Shown: positions 1-5,322, counted from the first letter of the stretch. The stretch: 7,163 bases of DNA from Nitrososphaerota archaeon (GCA_018263495.1 JAANXC010000015.1:1-7163); one strand, 5' to 3'. Numbers and translations are program-made. The notes: a model not told the origin generated them from the sequence alone.

Positions 1-1
1 T

Positions 2-139
2 GTAATATTGCTTGGTCCGGAAATTAGTCATTCAAATGCCTCTGAAATTATAGCAATATGTACAGATCATGCTGAGCTATCTGGTTTTGCAAGAGAATAT
101 TTTGAATATTTATTAAAAGATGTATCGAAGGTAAAGTGA
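2..139 (+). CDS. C-terminal fragment of unknown protein, possibly a TrmB-like regulator
   Basis: An open frame enters from the left edge and encodes 45 residues, beginning VILLGPEISHSNASE and ending FEYLLKDVSKVK, before a TGA at 137-139. That stop overlaps the ATG of the DtxR-type gene (TGATG), so the two genes are probably co-transcribed and translationally coupled. The end of the protein, a short beta strand with a G-P turn followed by a helix containing REYFEYLLKD, resembles the C-terminal sensor part of archaeal TrmB-like regulators, where a similar aromatic and acidic helix closes the domain. That assignment rests on resemblance over a short fragment and is weak. The start and the DNA-binding part, if any, lie outside the window. 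Confidence 0.65.
   Translation, partial: VILLGPEISHSNASEIIAICTDHAELSGFAREYFEYLLKDVSKVK
128..132 (+). promoter_or_regulatory. Shine-Dalgarno-like AAGGT deciding the DtxR start
   Basis: AAGGT lies six bases before the ATG at 139 and matches part of the archaeal GGAGGTGAT ribosome-binding consensus. It sits inside the end of the upstream gene, as expected for a coupled internal start, and favours ATG 139 over the overlapping GTG at 136. Confidence 0.5.
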
Positions 140-588
140 TGGATCCGTCTAGTGATGAAGTTCTTTTTGTGGGAACTGCTGATGCAGAACATGTTGAGAT
201 GTATCTGAAGGCAATTTGGCATATAAAAGAAAGAAAGGAACCAGTAAAAATCAGTACAATTGCAAAAATGCTCAACGTAAGACAGCCAAGTGTTGTTCAA
301 ATGTTAAAAAAATTAAATGGTCAACAACTTGTGGAATATAATAAAGCTGGAGTTTCTCTTACTGAAGGTGGTGAAAGAGTCGGTTCAAGTATGATGAGAA
401 ATAGTAGATTGCTTGAAGTTTTAATGGATAGTGCACTTAAGGTAGAGATTGATGAGGAAATGGTATGTGGAATTGAACATCATATGAACAAGCAGTTTAC
501 GGATGCCTTATGCACTATGCTGAATCATCCACGAAAATGTCCGCACGATCACAAAATTCCTGAAGGAGAATGCTGCCAAAAAAACTGA
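139..588 (+). CDS. DtxR/MntR-family metal-dependent transcriptional repressor
   Basis: This 149-residue protein is a DtxR/MntR-type regulator: an N-terminal winged helix-turn-helix (about residues 17-80) and a helical metal-binding and dimerisation domain (about 81-130), with no SH3-like third domain. Such proteins sense Fe(II) or Mn(II) and repress metal uptake genes in the cytoplasm. By alignment to DtxR, the primary-site ligands are kept: Met21 (VEMYLKAIW, DtxR Met10), Cys110, Glu113 and His114 (VCGIEHHM; DtxR Cys102, Glu105, His106). Cys rather than Glu at 110 is the DtxR/IdeR form, suggesting iron. The ancillary site looks altered: Ser89 replaces His79 and Glu106 replaces His98, while Glu93 keeps Glu83. 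The tail (CPHDHKIPEGECC) adds Cys and His residues, a pattern I recall from archaeal members. GTG at 136 would add one residue, but ATG 139, overlapping the upstream stop, is preferred. The metal and target genes cannot be read from the sequence. Confidence 0.9.
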   Translation: MDPSSDEVLFVGTADAEHVEMYLKAIWHIKERKEPVKISTIAKMLNVRQPSVVQMLKKLNGQQLVEYNKAGVSLTEGGERVGSSMMRNSRLLEVLMDSALKVEIDEEMVCGIEHHMNKQFTDALCTMLNHPRKCPHDHKIPEGECCQKN

Positions 589-604
589 CACTGCAATGCC
601 AATG

Positions 605-612
605 AAAATATA
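605..612 (+). promoter_or_regulatory. TATA box for the zinc-ribbon gene
   Basis: AAAATATA is centred about 26 bases before the ATG at 635, the usual archaeal spacing between TATA box and transcription start. This predicts a leaderless or nearly leaderless mRNA, separate from the DtxR gene that ends at 588. Confidence 0.5.
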
Positions 613-634
613 CAACATATAGGTTAATTTTAAT

Positions 635-799
635 ATGGCATGCTTTTGTGGATGTAACGATTTTGAAAAAAATCCAAATGGTCAAAAGGTTGGATGTGTA
701 AAATGTGGTCATGGACGCCAAAATCATGATGACAAATATAGAGAATCTGCAAGAAAGAATGAAGAGCAGTCACAAAAACGTGACGTTGATTTTGGTTAA
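635..799 (+). CDS. Small Cys-rich zinc-ribbon-like protein (54 aa)
   Basis: A 54-codon frame starts at ATG 635 and ends at TAA 797-799. The protein begins MACFCGCNDF and has Cys3, Cys5 and Cys7, then a CVKCGH motif with Cys21, Cys24 and His26. This spacing fits a small zinc ribbon or another metal-binding knuckle. The second half is charged (Lys, Glu, Gln, Arg) and ends in RDVDFG, probably a flexible or helical tail. No enzyme motif is seen and I cannot name a family. A well-placed TATA box upstream and the clustered CxCxC and CxxCxH pattern make it a credible gene despite its size. It lies 46 bases after the DtxR-type repressor, so a link to metal homeostasis is possible but is inference from position only. 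Confidence 0.75.
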   Translation: MACFCGCNDFEKNPNGQKVGCVKCGHGRQNHDDKYRESARKNEEQSQKRDVDFG

Positions 800-828
800 T
801 TTGTTATCCATATAATTGCAGAAAGGAT

Positions 829-895
829 TATGCAGGCTCAGAACTCAAGATCCTCATCATCAAATCAAAGGGATAAGCTCATCAACGCCTGCATA
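829..895 (-). ncRNA. C/D box guide sRNA (predicted 2'-O-methylation guide)
   Basis: Read on the minus strand, the segment has the full architecture of an archaeal C/D sRNA. A perfect 9-bp terminal stem pairs 895-887 with 837-829 (TATGCAGGC and GCCTGCATA). After the 5' arm come a 3-base bulge (GTT, 886-884) and GATGA, giving box C TTGATGA (885-879, first base T instead of a purine). A degenerate D' TTGA lies at 868-865, a consensus C' ATGATGA at 860-854, a guide of exactly 12 bases at 853-842, and box D CTGA at 841-838, directly followed by the 3' stem arm. A stem, 3-nt bulge and tandem G-A pairs is the kink turn bound by L7Ae; Nop5 and fibrillarin would complete the RNP. The C-D' interval is 10 bases rather than 12. 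I found no clear promoter on this strand, so the RNA may be processed from a longer transcript. The symmetry, box order and 12-nt spacing make chance unlikely. Confidence 0.82.
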
Positions 896-934
896 TTATC
901 TTTAAAAAAATACTAAATGAATCTTTCAAGAAGC

Positions 935-943
935 TTGATAAAT
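935..943 (+). promoter_or_regulatory. TATA box for the 131-aa orphan gene
   Basis: TTGATAAAT is centred 26 bases before the ATG at 965, which places the predicted transcription start at the start codon. This leaderless arrangement supports ATG 965 over later in-frame ATGs. Confidence 0.5.
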
Positions 944-964
944 AACAGTTAACATTAGAACACA

Positions 965-1360
965 ATGGTACAAATAGATACTCCAGCATCAATGGATAGT
1001 TTTAGGACATTCATAATGGTCAGTACGTGTAGTTCATTCGCTCCGCAAAGTTATACTGATGACACGGAAGTTTTTCCAGAGCGTGAGGAAGATCTTGGTT
1101 CTATATACGTTGAAGCCGCAGATAAAGTGACTTTAAAGAAAATTCGAGATATTACATTTGTAAATGCAAGAGATGTATTAGGAATAATCTATAACTCTAG
1201 GAGTGGAAATACAAAACTAAATTGGCGTCAGACTAGACGTAATAATGGCAAGGTAACAGGTGAAGCCTCATCAAATTCTCTTGTAAACTTGGCACAAAGT
1301 GGAGTGATTACCCTTGATTGGGTAGAAAACTATGTTCGAAAGAAAACTCAAGAAAATTAA
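965..1360 (+). CDS. Hypothetical protein, family not recognised (131 aa)
   Basis: The frame encodes 131 residues and I do not recognise a family. The first 30 residues are Ser/Thr-rich (TFIMVSTCSSFAPQSYTDD), followed by an acidic stretch (EVFPEREEDLGS) that may be a linker. The remainder (about residues 47-128) has alternating hydrophobic segments consistent with a small mixed alpha/beta domain, an Arg/Asn-rich central loop (NWRQTRRNNGK) and a final amphipathic helix (LDWVENYVRKKTQEN). There is no Cys pair, Walker motif or obvious signal peptide; the moderately hydrophobic FIMVSTCSS is too short for a membrane span. Base composition and codon use resemble the neighbouring genes, so nothing suggests recent transfer. 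It lies 30 bases before the pelota gene in the same direction, so read-through into pelota is possible. ATG 965 is chosen because a TATA-like element lies 26 bases upstream. Confidence 0.75.
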   Translation: MVQIDTPASMDSFRTFIMVSTCSSFAPQSYTDDTEVFPEREEDLGSIYVEAADKVTLKKIRDITFVNARDVLGIIYNSRSGNTKLNWRQTRRNNGKVTGEASSNSLVNLAQSGVITLDWVENYVRKKTQEN

Positions 1361-1367
1361 CATGTTG

Positions 1368-1378
1368 TTCTTTTTTTA
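1368..1378 (+). terminator. T-tract terminator candidate after the 131-aa gene
   Basis: Seven consecutive T residues at 1371-1377, preceded by TTC, follow the stop codon at 1360. Archaeal RNA polymerase terminates at such T-tracts without needing a hairpin. The pelota start codon is only 13 bases further on and no TATA box is visible at -26 of it, so termination may be partial, with pelota depending on read-through. Confidence 0.4.
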
Positions 1379-1390
1379 ATAAAAAAAGAT

Positions 1391-2446
1391 ATGATTACTA
1401 AAATTATTGATGAAAATTCAATTTCATGTGTACCAGAAGATTCTGACGATCTAATTATTCTTCGAAGGGTTATCAAAAAGGGCGATAAAATTGTTGGAGA
1501 GACTGTTCGTGTTGTTAAACAGGAAAAAGATTTTGCAAGGCCGGATAAGGGGGAACGCATTAAGATTAGGCTATCACTAGAAGTTGAAAAGATATCATTA
1601 GATAATGTATTAGATAGAATACGTGTTGGTGGAATAATCAAAGAATCTAACAATGAATCAGTTCCTCATGGCTCACATCATTCATTTATCATAAAAATTG
1701 ATCAGCCATTTAATCTACTAAAAAAGAAATGGACATCTGTAGAAAAAAAACTTGTGACATCTAGTGATCATAATCTAACATTTATCTTAATTGCAATAGA
1801 TACTAGTGACTGTGGTATTGGAAAACTAAAAGGTACACACATACACATAGTGCCTAACATATATTCTGGATCAAGCGGAAAACAGTACAAAAGCAACTTT
1901 AAAATTGAAAACTTCTTTGAGGAGATTTCAAAAGCATTAGTACCTGTTGTAAAAGCAAACTATCAACTTGTAGTCTTTGGTCCAGGTGAAACAAAAAAGA
2001 AATTTGTAAACTTTCTAGCAAAAACACAGATTGGGCAAAATCATGAAATCAAAATGATTGAGGGAATAGATTCCAGCGGTGAAGATGGTATTCATATATT
2101 TACCAAATCAAAATCAATGAAAGAAATAATATCAAATAGTAAGCTTGCAAAGGTTTCTGACATTATCGATCAAGTGATGTTTCTTGCAAACAAAAAAAGC
2201 CGCAAGTTTACAATGGGCTTGGAAGAGACTAGAAAAGCAAATGAATATGGTGCAATAGATTCGTTAATTTTTTCAGAGAAAGCAATTCAAAGTCATGATG
2301 AACAAGAAATTATCAATTTTCTAAATGATGTGGAAGCAAAGGGCAGTAAGGTATACAGTGTAGATGAAACAACTGATGCTGGACTTAGAGTCACTGGGCT
2401 TGGTGGCATTATCTCAATTCTAAGATTTGCAGTAGAAGCTAGTTAG
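1391..2446 (+). CDS. pelA: mRNA surveillance protein Pelota (aPelota, Dom34 homologue)
   Basis: The 351-residue product matches archaeal Pelota in length and layout. With aEF1-alpha and ABCE1 it enters the A site of stalled ribosomes and promotes subunit splitting in no-go and non-stop rescue; archaeal Pelota can also support termination-related roles. The N-terminal Sm-like domain spans about residues 1-125 (MITKIIDENSISCVPEDSDD, then KGDKIVG and the VEKISLDNVLDRIRVGG strand region), followed by SHHSFIIKI. The central eRF1-domain-2-like part runs about 128-255 and contains VVFGPGETKKKF (194-205). The C-terminal eRF1-domain-3-like part begins near 258 with LEETRKANEYGAIDSLI and ends in TGLGGIISILRF (335-346), the usual Pelota terminus. 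There is no GGQ tripeptide in the central domain, which separates it from aRF1 and rules out peptidyl-tRNA hydrolysis of that type. Its stop overlaps the 3' end of convergent cutA by 8 bp. Confidence 0.95.
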   Translation: MITKIIDENSISCVPEDSDDLIILRRVIKKGDKIVGETVRVVKQEKDFARPDKGERIKIRLSLEVEKISLDNVLDRIRVGGIIKESNNESVPHGSHHSFIIKIDQPFNLLKKKWTSVEKKLVTSSDHNLTFILIAIDTSDCGIGKLKGTHIHIVPNIYSGSSGKQYKSNFKIENFFEEISKALVPVVKANYQLVVFGPGETKKKFVNFLAKTQIGQNHEIKMIEGIDSSGEDGIHIFTKSKSMKEIISNSKLAKVSDIIDQVMFLANKKSRKFTMGLEETRKANEYGAIDSLIFSEKAIQSHDEQEIINFLNDVEAKGSKVYSVDETTDAGLRVTGLGGIISILRFAVEAS

Positions 2447-2750
2447 TAGAATCGACAAGCCATTTCATATATGGTTGGTTAATTGACTCTACGTTAATTT
2501 CTGCAATTTCTGGCACATCATATGGATGAAGTTTCTTCAATTCTTTTTTTAGTACTGATTGATTTTTTTTAGTAGTTTTGAAAAGTGCAAGATATTCATC
2601 TCGGTTTTCAATTTTTTCCTCCCAAGTGTAAACAGACGAAATTTTTGTTATATTGACACATGCAACTAATTTTTTCTTTACTAACAGTTTAGCAACGCTG
2701 GTAACTGATTGCTTACTAGGAAATGTTGATACTATAATCACAGGCTTCAC
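2439..2750 (-). CDS. cutA: CutA1 divalent-cation tolerance protein
   Basis: The 103-residue product is a clear CutA1 protein, a PII-like ferredoxin-fold subunit that forms a very stable trimer in the cytoplasm. Family landmarks are present in order: an N-terminal strand (MKPVIIVSTFPS), helix LLVKKKLVACVNI (residues 22-34), SSVYTWEEKIENRDEYLALFKT (38-59), and the signature LHPYDVPEIAEI (74-85) followed by the C-terminal YMKWLVDST. In bacteria the family is linked to copper and divalent metal tolerance, though the biochemical role is unsettled. The start is GTG at 2750; no in-frame ATG fits, and the reading frame begins at the residues where CutA proteins normally begin. It is divergent from the S2P gene across 43 bp, and its end overlaps the pelota stop by 8 bp. 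Confidence 0.95.
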   Translation of the reverse strand: MKPVIIVSTFPSKQSVTSVAKLLVKKKLVACVNITKISSVYTWEEKIENRDEYLALFKTTKKNQSVLKKELKKLHPYDVPEIAEINVESINQPYMKWLVDSTN

Positions 2751-2757
2751 AGTAACC

Positions 2758-2780
2758 GATAAATTTACGTGAATAAAAAA
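2758..2780. promoter_or_regulatory. Divergent promoter region between cutA and the S2P gene
   Basis: Only 43 bases separate the GTG of cutA (2750) from the TTG of the protease gene (2794). On the minus strand, TTTTTTATTC (2780-2771) is centred about 26 bases upstream of the cutA GTG. On the plus strand, GATAAATTTA (2758-2767) is centred about 31 bases upstream of the TTG. The two AT-rich elements are adjacent, so TBP/TFB binding in the two directions might interfere. The assignment rests on spacing and composition only. Confidence 0.45.
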
Positions 2781-2793
2781 AGTACCAATCGAT

Positions 2794-3993
2794 TTGGCTC
2801 TTGAACTACTTACTGATAATGCAATAATTTACGTCCTGATAGCTTGGGTTGTAATATTAGGTATAGCAAAGACTCTAAAACTGGAAAAACATGGTTTTAA
2901 AATAACTCCCTATAGCCTTACGTACAAAAATACTCAAGTCCAAACAGCACTTTCAAAGATGCTAACTAGAACCAAACGTGGAATTCGGGTTTTTGCAGAT
3001 GTTAGCGTTGTAGCAGGATTTCTAATGATGGGATTTGCATTCTGGTTTCTGCTGAATAACCTCTCGAACTTTTTTGTAGAACCAACTGAATTTGCAGAGT
3101 TAACGGTACTGATACCTGGCGTTACACTAACTTCTGTTTCTGCTATATTGTATTTTCTGTTATCTATTCCAATAGTTCTTGTCATGCATGAAGGTGCTCA
3201 TGGTATAGTAGCTACTCTGGAAAAAATAAAGATCAAGACAGGAGGATTTGCAGTTTTTATTGCATTATTTGCTGGGTTTGTTGAACCGGACGAAAAGGAA
3301 TTTGATAATGCAAAAAAAATATCAAGGCTTAGGGTCATAGGAGCAGGTGCAACTTCAAATGTAATCTTTGCATTTGCTTTAGGAGCATTATTACTAACAA
3401 ATCCAATTTTTGCATTGGTTGTACCAGAACCTATCTTGGGATGGTTTTATGAAGCGCCTGACGGTGTACTCATTATTTCAATTATCGAAGATAGCGGAGC
3501 AGAAAAAGCAGGTTTACAAAAAGACGATTTGATAACAGGAATAAACGGTGTGGTAATAATAACTCCCTTTGATTTTCAAAAGGTTGATCTGAAACCGGGT
3601 GATACTGCTACTGTTACAGTTCAGAGAGATGGACAACAGATGCAATTACCCGTAGAGATTATGCCTTCACCTGATGATCCTGATAGAGGTCTGATTGGGA
3701 TCATGAGAGATAATGCAATGTCTTACAAACCAGTTTTCAATTTCATAGAATGGGATCCTCAGATATCGATGTTTCTTCTTTGGTTATGGATGATTTCATT
3801 TTTCATTGGAATCATCAATATGCTTCCCTTGCCTATACTGGATGGGGGAAAGTTTCTCTATACTATTATTGAGAAAAATGCTTCGGAACGAAAAATTAAT
3901 GTGATAATGTGGTCTGTCTATGCTTTTACTTTGATTGTATTTGCTCTCAACATAGCATTATCTTATGTAAAGTCTGGATGGTTTACAATCTAA
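2794..3993 (+). CDS. Site-2-protease-family (M50) membrane metalloprotease with PDZ domain
   Basis: The 399-residue protein is an intramembrane zinc metalloprotease of the S2P/RseP (M50) family, which cleaves single-pass membrane proteins within the bilayer, often in signalling or quality control. The zinc motif is HEGAH (His132, Glu133, His136) at the end of a hydrophobic segment (about 107-131). The third ligand region is NMLPLPILDGG (342-352) with Asp350. GAGATSNV (183-190) occupies the position of the family's conserved Gly/Asn motif after the active-site helix. Further likely membrane segments are near 10-28, 68-90, 150-163, 185-209, 324-344 and 368-390. A PDZ domain lies at about 224-295 (GVLIISIIEDSGAEKAGLQ onward, with a DLITGINGV core), between the two catalytic halves. 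KLEKHGFKITPYSLTYKN (29-46) probably follows the first membrane helix. The start is TTG at 2794; no in-frame ATG or GTG lies nearby. The substrate cannot be inferred from the neighbours. Confidence 0.92.
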   Translation: MALELLTDNAIIYVLIAWVVILGIAKTLKLEKHGFKITPYSLTYKNTQVQTALSKMLTRTKRGIRVFADVSVVAGFLMMGFAFWFLLNNLSNFFVEPTEFAELTVLIPGVTLTSVSAILYFLLSIPIVLVMHEGAHGIVATLEKIKIKTGGFAVFIALFAGFVEPDEKEFDNAKKISRLRVIGAGATSNVIFAFALGALLLTNPIFALVVPEPILGWFYEAPDGVLIISIIEDSGAEKAGLQKDDLITGINGVVIITPFDFQKVDLKPGDTATVTVQRDGQQMQLPVEIMPSPDDPDRGLIGIMRDNAMSYKPVFNFIEWDPQISMFLLWLWMISFFIGIINMLPLPILDGGKFLYTIIEKNASERKINVIMWSVYAFTLIVFALNIALSYVKSGWFTI

Positions 3994-4030
3994 GGTAACA
4001 AAAACAATAAAACTTGATTACGTTAAAACC

Positions 4031-4037
4031 TAAATTA
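4031..4037 (+). promoter_or_regulatory. TATA-like element for ncsA
   Basis: TAAATTA in the 66-base gap after the protease gene is centred 26 bases before the ATG at 4060, and no Shine-Dalgarno sequence precedes that ATG. Both points suggest a leaderless transcript. The motif is short in an AT-rich context. Confidence 0.4.
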
Positions 4038-4059
4038 CTGAAAACTGGTTAGAAAATAT

Positions 4060-4968
4060 ATGATTTGCGATAAATGCCAAAAACAGGCAACTTATTCAAG
4101 AAAGTACTCTGGAGAAACGCTGTGTTCTGAATGTTTTTCTAATTCTATTTTACACAAAGCAGCGAAAACAATCTCAAAGTACAAAATGATTAAAAATAAT
4201 GAACTTGTTTGCGTTGCTGTTTCTGGTGGAAAAGATTCTCTGGTATTATTAGACGTTTTAAATAAAATGTCAAAAACTCATAATTTTAGACTATTCGCTG
4301 TTACAATTGATGAGGGAATCCCTGGATACCGAGATGAGGCACTAAAAATTGTTGAAAGCTTTTGTGCACAATTGAAGATAGAACATAAAGTTTTCTCGTA
4401 CAAAAAACTCTTTGATCTGACATTAGAGGAATCATTAGAACTGAGAAATGATCAGAAACTTTCTTCCTGTTCAATTTGTGGCACATTTAGGCGAAGAGTA
4501 TTAGATCATGCAGCAAAATCAATTAACGCAGATGTCATTGCAACTGGCCATAACTTAGATGATGTACTTCAAACGTTTCTCATAAACACACTTTCTGGAG
4601 ATACCACAAAAATAGGTTGGATGCACCCAGATACATCTTCAAATAAACTGAGAAAGATTAAACCGTTATCTGAAATCTACGAGTCTGAAATTGTATTTTA
4701 TGCGTTTACAAATAACCTTCCTTTTCAAACAGAACCATGTCCGCATATGGATGAAGGAATAAGAACAGAGATACGTGAATTTCTGAATTCGCTTGAATCA
4801 AACCATAATGGAATAAAAAATAATATGTACAATTCGGTTTTGAAAATTTCCAAATTTGCTAAGAATGCAAATCATAAAGAAAAACGAAATTGTTCAGTTT
4901 GTGGTAATGAATGCAGTGGTAATGTTTGTTCTGTGTGTAAGATGATAACACGTTTGACTAGTGAGTGA
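4060..4968 (+). CDS. ncsA: tRNA 2-thiolation enzyme, NcsA/TtuA (Ncs6/CTU1) family
   Basis: The 302-residue protein is a PP-loop ATPase that adenylates a tRNA uridine C2 and replaces oxygen with sulfur, with a ubiquitin-like carrier (SAMP/Urm1/TtuB type) as sulfur donor. All domain landmarks are visible: an N-terminal zinc finger (Cys3, Cys6, Cys22, Cys25), the PP-loop SGGKDS (55-60), the catalytic CxxC in SCSICGTFRRR (Cys137, Cys140), the distant Cys227 in TEPCPHMDEG, and a C-terminal zinc finger (Cys278, Cys281, Cys290, Cys293, with an extra Cys285). In TtuA the three central cysteines hold a [4Fe-4S] cluster needed for catalysis, so the same is expected here. TtuA of thermophiles modifies U54 and NcsA/Ncs6 modifies the wobble U34; the sequence alone does not decide, but U34 is more likely if the host is mesophilic. 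The sulfur carrier and its activating E1-like enzyme are not in this window. Confidence 0.93.
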   Translation: MICDKCQKQATYSRKYSGETLCSECFSNSILHKAAKTISKYKMIKNNELVCVAVSGGKDSLVLLDVLNKMSKTHNFRLFAVTIDEGIPGYRDEALKIVESFCAQLKIEHKVFSYKKLFDLTLEESLELRNDQKLSSCSICGTFRRRVLDHAAKSINADVIATGHNLDDVLQTFLINTLSGDTTKIGWMHPDTSSNKLRKIKPLSEIYESEIVFYAFTNNLPFQTEPCPHMDEGIRTEIREFLNSLESNHNGIKNNMYNSVLKISKFAKNANHKEKRNCSVCGNECSGNVCSVCKMITRLTSE

Positions 4969-4976
4969 TCTAATTC

Positions 4977-4984
4977 AAATATAA
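4977..4984 (+). promoter_or_regulatory. TATA box for the SRP RNA gene
   Basis: AAATATAA lies 8 bases after the ncsA stop and is centred about 22-26 bases upstream of the first paired bases of the 7S RNA near 5003. This fits independent transcription of the RNA. The exact transcription start is not fixed by the sequence. Confidence 0.5.
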
Positions 4985-5002
4985 CATTAGGTTGAATCAT
5001 GA

Positions 5003-5322
5003 ACGGTAGTAGGTAGGACTGGGGTGCTAGCCGTGCCCTGTTCTGAAACCGGCTATACGCAGAGGTCAGCAACTGCTGGGTAAATCTCTAGAATGGTGAT
5101 TCCCACTTGGTGTGCGGAAATGAAATCACGCCGAGGCGGGTGGTTGTAGGACTAGAATTATCCGAAGGGATAATTTCTAAGACCGAACGATCGAAAGGGA
5201 TCAGGTCCGGGAGGGAGCAATCCTAAGGTCGAACATTCACGCTTCCTCGTCAACGTGGCGGATCTTGTATGCCTTGAAATGGGGCTATTCGTCTAGACTA
5301 GAACCAGCAGAGCTACTACCGT
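5003..5322 (+). ncRNA. Signal recognition particle 7S RNA (archaeal)
   Basis: This is the RNA scaffold of the archaeal SRP, which with SRP54 and SRP19 targets nascent membrane and secreted proteins to the Sec translocon. The ends close by a perfect 10-bp helix 1 (5003-5012 with 5313-5322), a feature of archaeal 7S RNA. In the Alu domain, helix 3 pairs TAGCCG (5028-5033) with CGGCTA (5050-5055), and a helix 4 hairpin lies at 5067-5078. Helix 6 is an 8-bp stem, AATTATCC with GGATAATT, closed by the GAAG tetraloop (5164-5167), the GNAR type recognised by SRP19. Helix 8 carries the SRP54 site, CAGGTCC, tetraloop GGGA (5209-5212), then GGGAGCAA with the asymmetric and symmetric loops of the family. 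The length of about 320 nt is normal. The boundaries rest on helix 1 and may be off by a few bases. Confidence 0.95.

Noticed and set aside
829..895. The inverted repeat as a tRNA gene or an intrinsic terminator
   Set aside because: There is no T-loop GGTTCGAATCC-type sequence and no cloverleaf, and a loop of about 49 bases without a following T-tract does not suit a terminator.
830..916. A 28-codon plus-strand ORF (ATG 830 to TAA 916)
   Set aside because: Low-complexity Ser-rich product without recognisable features. Its span coincides with the C/D sRNA, whose stem, boxes and spacing explain the sequence better.
1391..2446. Peptide chain release factor aRF1
   Set aside because: Domains 2 and 3 resemble eRF1, but the GGQ motif is absent and the N-terminal Sm-like domain and length are those of Pelota.
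4060..4968. TilS or TtcA instead of NcsA/TtuA
   Set aside because: The paired N- and C-terminal zinc fingers together with the CxxC plus distant Cys pattern define the TtuA/Ncs6 group; TtcA and TilS lack the two zinc fingers.
4872..5072. Minus-strand ORF of 66 codons over the end of ncsA and the start of the SRP RNA
   Set aside because: It covers a conserved gene end and a structured RNA, and the product has no recognisable features.
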